A program made the translations under genes and the position numbers. A DNA stretch of 64,000 nt from contig NZ_JODC01000004.1 of assembly GCF_000720765.1 (NCBI RefSeq), forward strand, positions 286,712 through 350,711, given 5' to 3'. The DNA is from Streptomyces sp. NRRL S-646. Lineage in GTDB: Bacteria > Actinomycetota > Actinomycetes > Streptomycetales > Streptomycetaceae. Below, in pieces: positions 8,628-16,983 of the stretch. The number at the start of each line of letters is the position of its first letter. Position 1 is the first letter of the stretch. Below the pieces are notes generated by a model. That model was not told the DNA's origin, ran no database searches, and saw nothing but the letters and a program-made list of their open reading frames with translations.

Positions 8628-10439
8628 TCAGCCTGTCGGTTCCAGTTGGGCATCCCGGCGTACGAGGGCCGCATACCGCCCGTCCTGATCCAGCAGTTCT
8701 TCGTGCGTGCCCCGTTCGGCCACGCGGCCGGAGTCGAGGACCACGATCTGGTCGGCGTCACGGACGGTCGAGAGGCGGTGCGCGATGGTGAGTGTGGTGC
8801 GGTTGGCCGACAGGGCGTCGATGGCCTCCTGGACGGCCGCTTCGGTGCGGTTGTCCAGGGCGCTGGTCGCCTCGTCGAGGATCAGCACCGGCGGGTCGCG
8901 CAGGATCGTGCGGGCTATCGCCAGGCGCTGCTTCTCGCCGCCGGAGAAGCGGTGGCCGCGCTCGCCGACGACCGTGTCGTACCCGTCGGGCAGCGACGCG
9001 ATGTGGTCGTGGATCTGGGCGGCCCTGGCCGCCGCGTGGAGCTCCTCGTCGGTGGCGTCCGGCTTGGCGAAGCGCAGGTTCTCGGCCACCGAGGCGTGGA
9101 AGAGGTACGTCTCCTGGGAGACGACGCCGACCGCGCGGGCGAGGGTGTCGAAGTCGAGGTCGCGGACGTCGACGCCGTCGAGGGTGACCCGGCCGCCGGT
9201 GATGTCGTAGAGCCGGGGTACCAGATAGCCGAGCGTCGACTTGCCGGCGCCGGTGGGGCCGACGACCGCGAGGCTGCTGCCCGCGGGGACGGTGACGTCG
9301 ATGCCGTCGAGGGTGGGGCCCCTCTTGTCGTCGTCCTTGTCGTAGCGGAACTCGACGTCCTCGAAGCGGACCTCGCCCTTGATCCGGTCGAGGTGGACCG
9401 GGTTCTCCCGCTCGGTGATGTCGATGGGCAGGTCGAGGTATTCGAAGATGCGCTGGAAGAGCGCGAGCGAGCTCTGGATCTGCACGCCGGTCGACAGCAG
9501 GCTGACCGCCGGACGGAACAGGCCCTGCTGGAGCGAGACGAAGGCGACGATGGTGCCGATGGAGATGTCGGGGCCGCCCGCCTGCAGGGCGATGCCCGCT
9601 GTCCAGTAGATGACGGCCGGCATGGCGGCCATGACGATCGTGATGACGGCCATGCGCCAGCGGCCGGACATGTTCGACCGCACTTCGAGCTCGACCAGGT
9701 CCTCGGACTCCTCGGCGAAGGACTTCGTCAGCGAGTCGGAGCGGCCCATGGTGCGGCCCAGCAGGATGCCGCTGACGGAGAGCGACTCGGTGACCGTGGC
9801 GGCCATGGCGGCCATCTGCTTCTGGCGCTCGGTGGTGATCTTCTTGCGTTCCCTGCCGACGCGGCGGCTGATCCACACGAAGACCGGGAGCAGGAGCAGC
9901 GAGACGACGGTCAGTCGCCAGTCGAGGGCAATCATCGCGACGATCGTGGCGACCACGCTGGTCAGGTTGGAGACCAGAGAGGTGGCGGTGGAGGTGACGG
10001 TGGCCTGCATGCCGCCGATGTCGTTGGCTATGCGGGACTGGACCTCGCCGGTGCGGGTGCGTGTGAAGAACGCGAGCGACATGCGCTGCAGTCGGCCGTA
10101 GACGGCGGTGCGCAGGTCGTGCATGACGCGCTGGCCGACCGTCGTGGAGATCAGGGTCTGCAGCACGCCGAAGACGCTGGTGAGGACGGCGCTGAGGATC
10201 ATGCCGAGCGCGAGCAGGCTGAGCAGGCCGGTGCGGCCCTGGGGGATCGCGACGTCGAGGGTCGCCTTCAGCAGGAAGGGCGTGGCGACGGAGACCAGCG
10301 AGGCGGCGCCGACCAGCAGGCCGACGACGGCGAGACGGGCGCGGTAGGGGCGGAAGAGTCTCAGGATGCGGCGCACCTGCCGGGGTTGCTCCTTGGCATC
10401 GGCCGGCGGTGTCCAGCGGGGTTCTCGATCGGGATGCAA
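8628..10439 (-). CDS. ABC exporter, fused membrane and ATPase domains
   Basis: A 603-residue half-transporter with six membrane segments (about residues 30-310) followed by an ATP-binding domain. Walker A GPTGAGKST, signature FSGGEKQRL, Walker B LILDEATSALD and the switch His in TIAHRLS are all intact, so it can work as a homodimeric efflux pump. Arg/Lys-rich loops and the QSRIAN coupling stretch are typical of lipid or drug exporters. The start is a TTG at 10439 with AGGAG four bases before it. It is divergent from a MarR-family gene with a palindrome between them, which suggests repression of the pump until an effector is bound. The transported compound is unknown. Confidence 0.9.
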   Translation of the reverse strand: MHPDREPRWTPPADAKEQPRQVRRILRLFRPYRARLAVVGLLVGAASLVSVATPFLLKATLDVAIPQGRTGLLSLLALGMILSAVLTSVFGVLQTLISTTVGQRVMHDLRTAVYGRLQRMSLAFFTRTRTGEVQSRIANDIGGMQATVTSTATSLVSNLTSVVATIVAMIALDWRLTVVSLLLLPVFVWISRRVGRERKKITTERQKQMAAMAATVTESLSVSGILLGRTMGRSDSLTKSFAEESEDLVELEVRSNMSGRWRMAVITIVMAAMPAVIYWTAGIALQAGGPDISIGTIVAFVSLQQGLFRPAVSLLSTGVQIQSSLALFQRIFEYLDLPIDITERENPVHLDRIKGEVRFEDVEFRYDKDDDKRGPTLDGIDVTVPAGSSLAVVGPTGAGKSTLGYLVPRLYDITGGRVTLDGVDVRDLDFDTLARAVGVVSQETYLFHASVAENLRFAKPDATDEELHAAARAAQIHDHIASLPDGYDTVVGERGHRFSGGEKQRLAIARTILRDPPVLILDEATSALDNRTEAAVQEAIDALSANRTTLTIAHRLSTVRDADQIVVLDSGRVAERGTHEELLDQDGRYAALVRRDAQLEPTG

Positions 10440-10483
10440 TGGACTCCTAGGGAGTGAGGTGGCGAAGACTGGCGGAGCTTAGC

Positions 10484-10508
10484 TCATTGTTACCTATGCT
10501 CACAATGA
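10484..10508. promoter_or_regulatory. Probable MarR operator between exporter and regulator
   Basis: A perfect inverted repeat TCATTGT (10484-10490) and ACAATGA (10502-10508) with an 11-base centre. It lies between the divergent exporter and MarR genes. A possible -10 hexamer TATTGT (10521-10526) ends six bases before the MarR ATG, so this site would cover the upstream promoter region of the regulator. Size and placement fit a MarR dimer site; binding is inferred. Confidence 0.65.
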
Positions 10509-10532
10509 ATTAGGTCCTGATATTGTTCCCGT

Positions 10533-10985
10533 ATGGCCACCCCCGATTCCGACAGCCTGCTCGCCGAGCAGCTGCTGCGGTTCACCCGCCGTGTGCACCG
10601 CATCCAGAAGCGGCACATCGAGCAGTGCGGCCTGGGCATCACCCCTGCCCAGTCCCGGCTGCTGCGCACACTGGCGCACTGGAGCTCACCGCCGCGCATG
10701 GCCGATCTGGCCGAGCGCCTGGAGGTGGTCCCCCGGGCCGTGACCACACTGGTCGACGGACTGGAGGCGAGCCGCAAGGTGCGGCGGGTGCCGGATCCGA
10801 CCAACCGTCGGGTGATCCGGATCGAGCTCACGGACGACGGCCGCAAGGCGCTTCGCGATGTGCGCGGGGCACGCAGGTCCGCCGCGGCGGAGATCCTCGC
10901 CCCACTGAGCGATGATCAGCGTGTTGTCCTTGGCGGACTGCTGGACACGCTGGTGGACGGGGCGCCCGAGAGTCGCTGCGGGTAG
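10533..10985 (+). CDS. MarR family transcriptional regulator
   Basis: A 150-residue winged-helix regulator. The helix-turn-helix spans about residues 50-75 (MADLAERLEVVPRAVTTLVDGLE), and the wing that follows has RVPDPTNRRVIRIELTDDGR with the DxRxxx pattern of the family. Flanking helices would form the dimer interface. It is divergent from an ABC exporter gene and shares with it a 93-base region holding an inverted repeat, so it most likely represses that exporter and itself. No clear ribosome binding site precedes the ATG, and a -10-like TATTGT lies only six bases before it. The message may therefore be leaderless. The effector is unknown. Confidence 0.9.
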   Translation: MATPDSDSLLAEQLLRFTRRVHRIQKRHIEQCGLGITPAQSRLLRTLAHWSSPPRMADLAERLEVVPRAVTTLVDGLEASRKVRRVPDPTNRRVIRIELTDDGRKALRDVRGARRSAAAEILAPLSDDQRVVLGGLLDTLVDGAPESRCG

Positions 10986-11064
10986 GGGGCGAAACGGTAC
11001 GCGGGCGGCTGCGGGTGTGCGGGGGTCGATCGCACCCACGCGGCGGAGCCGCAAATCGACACAG

Positions 11065-11094
11065 CCCCGCGCCCCTTTATTAAGGGGCGCGGGG
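11065..11094. terminator. Bidirectional hairpin, Streptomyces dispersed-repeat type
   Basis: A 13-base perfect stem CCCCGCGCCCCTT / AAGGGGCGCGGGG (11065-11077 and 11082-11094) with a four-base loop lies between the convergent MarR and symporter genes. It is followed by GAACTGCGCGATCAGCCAC, a sequence context that recurs next to such hairpins in many Streptomyces intergenic regions. It probably ends transcription from both sides. Confidence 0.75.
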
Positions 11095-11151
11095 AACTGC
11101 GCGATCAGCCACGAACCACCCGCAGCCGCCCGCGAAACAGGACGTCCCGGG

Positions 11152-12483
11152 CTACTGGGCGACAGGCACCGGCGCCTCCGTCTCGTCGGAGACAACCTCG
11201 CCGTCCAGCACCTTTTTCGCCCGCTCCACATCCAGCGCCCCCTCCCAACGGGAGACGGCGAAGACGGCGACACAGTTGCCGAGCAGGTTCGTCACCACAC
11301 GCATCGAGTCCATGATCCGGTCCACGCCCAGCAGCAGCGCCACCGCTCCGGCCGGGATGGCCCCCAGCGAGGAGGCGGTCGCGGACAGGGCGAGGAAGGC
11401 GGAGCCGGGGATGCCCGCCATGCCCTTGCTGGTCAGCATCAGCACCAGGACGACGGTGATCTGCTGGCCCAGACTGAGGTCGACGCCGACGGCCTGGGCG
11501 ATGAACAGTGTGCCGATGGAGAGGTAGAGCGAGGCTCCGTCGAGGTTGAAGGAGTAGCCGGTGGGCAGCACCAGGCCCACCGCGTCGTCGCGGGCGCCGG
11601 CCTTGCGCAGCTTCTGCATCACCCGCGGCATGACCGACTCGGTGGACGCGGTGCCGAGGGCGAGGAGCATCTCCTCACGGATGTAGCGGAGGAACTTCCA
11701 CAGGCTCAACCCGGTGACCATGCGCAGGGCTACGGCGAGCAGGGCGACGAAGAGCGCGGCGGCGACGTAGCACAGGATGATCAGCTTGGCGTAGGTCTCG
11801 ATCACGCCGAGTCCGTACTGGCCGATCAGGACGGCCATCGCGCCGAACACCGCGATCGGGGCCAGCCGCATCACGAAGCCGACGATCGCGAAGATGATCT
11901 CCTGGGCCTGCTCGATGGCGGGCAGCACCTGGGGCACCTTGGTGTGGCCGAGGTGCAGCAGCGCGGCGCCCACCAGGCAGGCCAGGATGAGCACTTGGAG
12001 CAGGGAGTTCTCGGCGAAGGCGCCGATGAAACTGGTGGGCAGCGCATTGACGATGAACTCGGTCGTCGAGGGCAGCGCGCCGCCGCCCGTCTTCGCGTCG
12101 ACCGCCTTGGTGCTCAGCGTGGAGGGGTCGACATGCATGCCCGAGCCGGGCTGGACAACGTTGGCGGCGACCAGGCCGATGATCAGCGCGGCGGTGCTGG
12201 CGACCTCGAACCAGATCAGGGCCTTGAGCCCGATCCGGCCGAAGGCCTTGAGGTCACCGGCCTTGGCGATGCCGACGACGACCACGCAGAACACCAGCGG
12301 CGAGATGATCGTCTTGATGAGCCGGGTGAAACCGTCGCCGAGCGGCTGGAGATCCGCGGCGAAGCCGGGCCACAGCTTCCCGACGGCGATTCCGAGTACG
12401 AGCGCGCAGAGGACCTGCACGAAGAGAGAGGTACGCAGTATGCGTGCGACGCGTCGCGGGGCGGAGGGGACGGACGGCGGCAC
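11152..12483 (-). CDS. dctA: Dicarboxylate/amino acid:cation symporter (DAACS family)
   Basis: A 443-residue secondary transporter of the DctA/GltP family that brings C4-dicarboxylates or glutamate/aspartate into the cell with protons or sodium. Hydrophobic helices fill the protein. Family signatures are present: FIVNALPTSFIGAF, the serine-rich hairpin LALGTASTESVMP, PTGYSFNLDGASLYL (with the ion-coupling NLDG) and TSKGMAGIPGSAF. The frame extends upstream, but the GTG at 12483 is preferred: AGGAG precedes it by five bases and it gives the usual family length. Dicarboxylate and glutamate carriers cannot be separated with confidence here. The leader region has several short inverted repeats. 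Confidence 0.88.
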   Translation of the reverse strand: MPPSVPSAPRRVARILRTSLFVQVLCALVLGIAVGKLWPGFAADLQPLGDGFTRLIKTIISPLVFCVVVVGIAKAGDLKAFGRIGLKALIWFEVASTAALIIGLVAANVVQPGSGMHVDPSTLSTKAVDAKTGGGALPSTTEFIVNALPTSFIGAFAENSLLQVLILACLVGAALLHLGHTKVPQVLPAIEQAQEIIFAIVGFVMRLAPIAVFGAMAVLIGQYGLGVIETYAKLIILCYVAAALFVALLAVALRMVTGLSLWKFLRYIREEMLLALGTASTESVMPRVMQKLRKAGARDDAVGLVLPTGYSFNLDGASLYLSIGTLFIAQAVGVDLSLGQQITVVLVLMLTSKGMAGIPGSAFLALSATASSLGAIPAGAVALLLGVDRIMDSMRVVTNLLGNCVAVFAVSRWEGALDVERAKKVLDGEVVSDETEAPVPVAQ

Positions 12484-12512
12484 GGGCACTCCTAGTGGGG
12501 ACGTCAACCACA

Positions 12513-12607
12513 CAGAAGCCGTGGGGACTTCTGCGATACGGAAAGCGGCTTCCGTGACGATCACTTTTGCGCTCCGGATGATCCCTCCCGCAACCTCTGT
12601 GTTGCGG
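12513..12607. promoter_or_regulatory. Three inverted repeats upstream of the symporter gene
   Basis: Three perfect repeats lie in the leader of the symporter gene: CAGAAG/CTTCTG (12513-12518 and 12528-12533), ACGGAA/TTCCGT (12538-12543 and 12550-12555) and CCGCAAC/GTTGCGG (12588-12594 and 12601-12607). The third, with seven-base arms and a six-base centre, looks most like an operator. The first two could be operators or RNA hairpins. Confidence 0.45.
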
Positions 12608-12651
12608 ACATGTAAATCACGGTCCGTGTGACGCATCGCACACAACTGGCC

Positions 12652-14247
12652 TCAGCAGCCGTCCCGATCCTCCGTCAGCACCCCCTGAACGGTCGTCAGG
12701 GAGTGGTCGTAGCAGCCCGCCGAGCCGTACAGCCGGTAGCGCTCGCTCGTCGTGCCGACCGCATGCCGCTGGTCGCGCGGGACGCCCGTCGTGTACGTGG
12801 CGTCACCGGTGACCGTGTCGTCCAGCTGCGACCAGCCCGTCCGCCGGCCACCGCGCGTCTCGACGACGGCGGCACGGTCGCCGAGGGTCAGCACGGTACG
12901 CAGCCGGGCGTCGTCGCCGATCGTGGTCGAGCCGTTCATCGTGTACGTGCGGTGGGTGAGCGTCGTGCGGGCTGGTCCCCGCCCGTCGACGGTGACCGAC
13001 TCGTCGTCGGTCCATTTGGCGTCGAGCCCGTCCACGTTCTCGCCGTCGGTCCACCGGTGGGTGGAGGTGTTGGCGAGCGTACGGCTGACCGTGGTGGCCA
13101 CCCGCCCGTGCGAGGTGTCGACATATCCGGAGACGGTCAGCCGGTGACCGGCCTCGGTGTCCACCCTCTCCGGTGAACCGGCCGTATACGTCGAGGAGTT
13201 CGCGAGCTCGCCCGCCCGGTCCACGGTGAGCTTCCCGGGCACGTGCGCCCGCCCGGCGTCCTGCCACACCAGCACATCGACCGGCGCGCTCCAGCCGCTC
13301 TGCCCCTCGGGCACGCCCACGACCGAGACGTCGACCTTGTGCGGGCGGCCGTCGTTGAGCAGCCCCGCGAAGGGTGTCAGGTCGTATTCGATCGGCTTGA
13401 CGTCGAAGGCGCGCGGTGCCGGAACGACGTACCAGAGGAAGGGGTTGGACCAGCCCCCGGTCCACACGTGCGGGAAAGGCGCGGCGATTCCCGCCAGTTG
13501 GCCGTCGACCCTGATCTGCACCTCGCGGTACGGTCCGCCGTCGGCCTGGCAGGAGTACGGCGCCTTGTCGGGCACCGCCAGGTACCAGAACTCCTCGCAG
13601 CCGCCGCCCGATCCGGTGGCGTACACCTCGGCGAGGATGCGTTCGCTGTTGCGCGGGGTGGTGAGGGTGTTGCCGTCGCCGAGGGTGAGGACCTTGTCCG
13701 CGGGCGCTGCGGCCGGCTTGCCCCGGTAGAAGGTCAGTGTGACCTTGACGTCGAGCACGCCGGTGTAGGTGTCGTCGACGACGTTCCCGATGAGCATCTC
13801 GACGTCCTGGCTGCTGCGGAAGGTGTCGCTGTAGCGGGTGACGTCCTTCTCGACGGACCACGCGATGCCGTCGGGCGAGGGCTCAGGGGTGGAGGTGCGG
13901 AGGATCTCGACTCCGCCGACGTGCAGATAGCCGAGCCGGTCGAACTGCCGCCCCTTGACCTTGCCGTCGAGGCGCAGCACCACCTTGCTCCAGCGGTCGC
14001 CACAGCCCTTGGGCGGTGTGTACGTTCCCTTGTAGGGGGTGAAGTCCTTGAACTGCGCCTCGGCGAGCGTGACTTGGCAGGACTTGCCGACCGGTCCCCC
14101 GACGGGCGGAGCCGCCGTCACCGGGTCGTGCCAGTCGGTGCCGAACTCGCCGGGCACTTCGGCGGCGCGCGCCGGCCCCGCCCCGAGGAGGGTGCTCGCC
14201 AGGAGGGTCGCTCCGGCGAGCATGGACATGACGATCCGTCTCTTCAT
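12652..14247 (-). CDS. Secreted peptide-N4-asparagine amidase A-like protein
   Basis: A 531-residue secreted protein resembling plant-type PNGase A (peptide-N4-(N-acetyl-beta-glucosaminyl)asparagine amidase A), which removes N-glycans from glycopeptides. The signal peptide is clear: MKRRIVMSMLAGATLLASTLLG ending AGPARA before the mature start. The amino-terminal half has paired beta-sandwich features such as DRWSKVVLRLDGKVKGRQFDRLG and RLGYLHVGGVEILRTSTPEP, the family hallmark. The carboxy half consists of further beta-rich repeats ending in a Cys pair. The ATG at 14247 is chosen because the signal peptide begins there. It stands alone between oppositely oriented neighbours. Enzyme activity is inferred from family; the catalytic residues are not certain. 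Confidence 0.8.
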   Translation of the reverse strand: MKRRIVMSMLAGATLLASTLLGAGPARAAEVPGEFGTDWHDPVTAAPPVGGPVGKSCQVTLAEAQFKDFTPYKGTYTPPKGCGDRWSKVVLRLDGKVKGRQFDRLGYLHVGGVEILRTSTPEPSPDGIAWSVEKDVTRYSDTFRSSQDVEMLIGNVVDDTYTGVLDVKVTLTFYRGKPAAAPADKVLTLGDGNTLTTPRNSERILAEVYATGSGGGCEEFWYLAVPDKAPYSCQADGGPYREVQIRVDGQLAGIAAPFPHVWTGGWSNPFLWYVVPAPRAFDVKPIEYDLTPFAGLLNDGRPHKVDVSVVGVPEGQSGWSAPVDVLVWQDAGRAHVPGKLTVDRAGELANSSTYTAGSPERVDTEAGHRLTVSGYVDTSHGRVATTVSRTLANTSTHRWTDGENVDGLDAKWTDDESVTVDGRGPARTTLTHRTYTMNGSTTIGDDARLRTVLTLGDRAAVVETRGGRRTGWSQLDDTVTGDATYTTGVPRDQRHAVGTTSERYRLYGSAGCYDHSLTTVQGVLTEDRDGC

Positions 14248-14304
14248 GGCCGGTGTTCTACGGGGAGTTGGCACCTGGTGGCAATGAGGCCTCCGGCAGA
14301 AAGG

Positions 14305-15042
14305 CTAGGCCTCCAGGTCCGCCCTGTCCCCCATCACCACCACGGGATGCCGGTCCGGGTCGAGCGTGCGCAGCAGGTACTCCATCGCCGCCTTGGACAG
14401 GCTGACGCAGGCCGACGTACCGCTGCCGTGGTCCATGTGCAGCCAGATGCTGCCGCCCTTTGCGTCACCTTCGGGGCGGGTCGCGTCGTTGGGCGCGGCG
14501 CCCTTGACTCGGTTGTAGTCGATGGCGATGACGTAGTCGAAGTCGTGCCAGTGCGATGCGGCCCACCGGCGCGGGGCCGCGAAGGACGCGTCGCGCGTGT
14601 ACGGGAGCCGGGCGCCGGGGTCGGGCAGGACGCCGCCCGCGTCGGTGAGGGTGAACACGCCGACGGGGCTGCGCCGGTCGCCCTCGTGATGGTCGGTCGT
14701 CCAGCCCTTCTTGCCGTTGTGCGCCGGCCAGCTGCGGGTCCGCTCCCAGGACGAACCGTGCTTCGTGTACAGCACGACCGTGGAGGCCGCGGAGTCCCTG
14801 CCCGCGCCGTAGACCGCCACGACCTGACGGGAGTTCGCGGGAATCCGGTGTCGCAGGCGGTCGCCGACGCCGGGGATGGGGGTGCTCTCGGCGGTACGCG
14901 CGCGCGTGGCGGCCGTATTGCCGGCGGCTCCTGCCTCTGCGGTGCTGTTGCCCTGCGCGCCGCCGCACGCGGTCAAGGCCGTCAGAAGGGCTCCCAGGGC
15001 CGCCGCCGCGGCCGCCGCACGCGGTGCGCCGATCTTTCGCAT
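14305..15042 (-). CDS. L,D-transpeptidase-like (YkuD-type) lipoprotein
   Basis: A 245-residue lipoprotein with signal peptide and lipobox ALTAC about 23-27, so it is anchored on the outer membrane face. The mature part starts with a low-complexity linker. The carboxy half has the YkuD-like core: RRSPVGVFTLTDAGG, a DYNR segment, IWLHMDHGSGTSACVSLSK with the putative catalytic Cys, then PDRHPVVVMGD. The catalytic line reads S-A-C-V-S where classical L,D-transpeptidases have HGChR-like residues. It thus belongs to the diverged actinobacterial branch, and cross-linking activity is less certain. It is divergent from the ABC exporter pair, with 135 bases between. Confidence 0.75.
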   Translation of the reverse strand: MRKIGAPRAAAAAAALGALLTALTACGGAQGNSTAEAGAAGNTAATRARTAESTPIPGVGDRLRHRIPANSRQVVAVYGAGRDSAASTVVLYTKHGSSWERTRSWPAHNGKKGWTTDHHEGDRRSPVGVFTLTDAGGVLPDPGARLPYTRDASFAAPRRWAASHWHDFDYVIAIDYNRVKGAAPNDATRPEGDAKGGSIWLHMDHGSGTSACVSLSKAAMEYLLRTLDPDRHPVVVMGDRADLEA

Positions 15043-15177
15043 CGCCCCATTCTGTACGGCTCCGCGGAAAACCGCTTGCTTCCGACCACGCTGCGACGCG
15101 AACCTGTCACGGTTTGCTGCCGCCGTTCGCGGCTCCCCCCACACCCCCTGACACGAGCCACTGGGACGTCAGTCGTC

Positions 15178-16983
15178 ATGCAGATTCAAGACCTTCCGTA
15201 TCCCGACCCGGGTGTGCCGGACGCACGCTCCGGTCCCCGATTCCTGTGGTGGCTGGGCCGTAACCAACTGGGCGGTCAGTTCAAGTCGCTGGCCTGGGGC
15301 CTGCTGCACTTCGCGTCGGTCTCGGCGCTGCCCTTCTGTGTCGGCACGGCCATCCAGGCCGTCGTCGAAGGCTCGGGCACCCGACTGGCCCTCGCGGGCG
15401 CCCTGTTGGCGCTGGCGGGCTTCGGCACCGCACTCGGTGACACGTTCCTGCACCGTGCCGCGGTCACCAACTGGATCACGGCCGCCGCCCGCGTCCAGCA
15501 GCTACTCGCCCGCAAGGCCTCGGTGCTGGGTTCGGCGCTGACGCGGCGCGTCGCGGCCGGCGAGGTCGTGGCCGTCTCCACCGGTGACGTCGAGAAGATC
15601 GGCTGGTTCGTGGAGGCCGTCTCCCGGTTCACCGCGGCGGCCCTCACCGTCGTGCTGGTCTGCGTCGCCCTGCTCGTCTACCAGCCGGCACTCGGCGTGC
15701 TCGTCGCCGCGGGCCTGCCCCTGCTGGCGATCGCGGTGCTGCCGCTGCTGCCCCGGGCGACCCGACGGGCCGATTTCCAGCGCGAGAAGGCGGGCCGGGC
15801 CACCGAACTGGCCTCGGACACCGTCGCCGGACTGCGCGTGCTGCGCGGCATCGGCGGCGAGGAGCTGTTCCTCGACCGCTACCGCCGAGCCTCCCAGGAG
15901 GTCCGTCACGCGGCCGTGCGCAGCGCACGCATGTGGTCCCTGATCTCCGCGATCCAGGTGCTGCTGCCGGGCCTGCTGATGGTCGCGGTCGTCTGGTACG
16001 GCGTCCACCTGGCCCGCCAGGGCCGCATCACCGTCGGCGAACTGGTCACCGTCTACAGCTCGGTGATGGTCCTGACATATCCCTTGCGGCACTTCGAGGA
16101 GATCGCCATGGCGTACTCCTTCTCGCGGCCCTCCGCCAAGCGGGCGGCGCGGGTGCTGTCGCTGGAACGGGCCACGGACACCGAGGGCTCACGCACGGCC
16201 GACGTCCCCTCCGGGGACCTGTACGACCCGGCGACCGGTCTGCTCGCCCCCGCGGGCCGGCTGACCGCCGTGGTGTGCGGCGACCCGGACGCGGCGGGCC
16301 TGCTCGCCGAACGGCTGGGTGGACACCCCGCCGAGCAGGGCACCTCCGTCCTGCTGGGCGGCGTACCCCTCGACGAGCTGCCGCTGGACACGGCCCGCAA
16401 GGCGGTGCTCGTCCAGGACAAGGACCCGGTGCTGCTGTCCGGTTCGCTGCGCGAGCTGCTCGACGTGCCCGCTTCGGGCCACGTCGCCGCCGCCGACGCG
16501 CTGGCGGCCGCGCAGTGCGAGGACGTCCTGGAGGCGCTCGCCCAGGGGTCGCTGGACGCCACGGACCCGATGGACACGCGGATCACCGAACGCGGACGCT
16601 CGCTGTCCGGCGGGCAGCGACAGCGGCTCGCGCTGGCCCGGTCCCTGATCACCGACCCGGAGGTGCTCGTCCTGGACGAGCCGACCTCGGCCGTCGACTC
16701 GCACACCGAGGCGCGGATCGCGGAGGGGGTACACGCGCTTCGGGAGGGGCGCACGACGGTGGTGTTCACCTCCTCTCCGCTGCTCCTGGACCACGCGGAC
16801 CGGGTCGTCCTTGTCCACGAGGGCGAGGTCGCCGCGGTGGGCGTGCACCGCGAACTGGTGCACACCGAGCCCCGCTACCGGGCCGTGGTGACCCGGGAGA
16901 CCGAGGACGAGGCCGCCCTGAACGGCGCACTCGAAGAAGACGACGTCCTGAAAGAACTGGCAGAGATCGAGGAGACAGCATGA
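15178..16983 (+). CDS. ABC exporter half A, degenerate Walker A and H-loop
   Basis: A 601-residue ABC exporter half: six membrane segments (about 35-300) and an ATPase domain from about 350. The Walker A position reads GDPDAAGLL (368-376), lacking the Lys and Ser needed for nucleotide binding. The switch His is replaced in FTSSP (530-534). In contrast, the signature LSGGQRQR (476-483) and Walker B LVLDEP with Glu501 are intact. This is the pattern of the signature-donating half of a heterodimeric exporter. Its stop overlaps the start of the next gene by four bases (ATGA), so both halves are made together. The ATG at 15178 directly precedes the first family-like residues. The substrate is unknown. 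Confidence 0.88.
   Translation: MQIQDLPYPDPGVPDARSGPRFLWWLGRNQLGGQFKSLAWGLLHFASVSALPFCVGTAIQAVVEGSGTRLALAGALLALAGFGTALGDTFLHRAAVTNWITAAARVQQLLARKASVLGSALTRRVAAGEVVAVSTGDVEKIGWFVEAVSRFTAAALTVVLVCVALLVYQPALGVLVAAGLPLLAIAVLPLLPRATRRADFQREKAGRATELASDTVAGLRVLRGIGGEELFLDRYRRASQEVRHAAVRSARMWSLISAIQVLLPGLLMVAVVWYGVHLARQGRITVGELVTVYSSVMVLTYPLRHFEEIAMAYSFSRPSAKRAARVLSLERATDTEGSRTADVPSGDLYDPATGLLAPAGRLTAVVCGDPDAAGLLAERLGGHPAEQGTSVLLGGVPLDELPLDTARKAVLVQDKDPVLLSGSLRELLDVPASGHVAAADALAAAQCEDVLEALAQGSLDATDPMDTRITERGRSLSGGQRQRLALARSLITDPEVLVLDEPTSAVDSHTEARIAEGVHALREGRTTVVFTSSPLLLDHADRVVLVHEGEVAAVGVHRELVHTEPRYRAVVTRETEDEAALNGALEEDDVLKELAEIEETA

Noticed and set aside
13243..15177. Upstream open extension of the first ABC exporter gene
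   Set aside because: It runs antisense through the PNGase A-like and L,D-transpeptidase-like genes, whose signal peptides and motifs are clear; the family start is at 15178.
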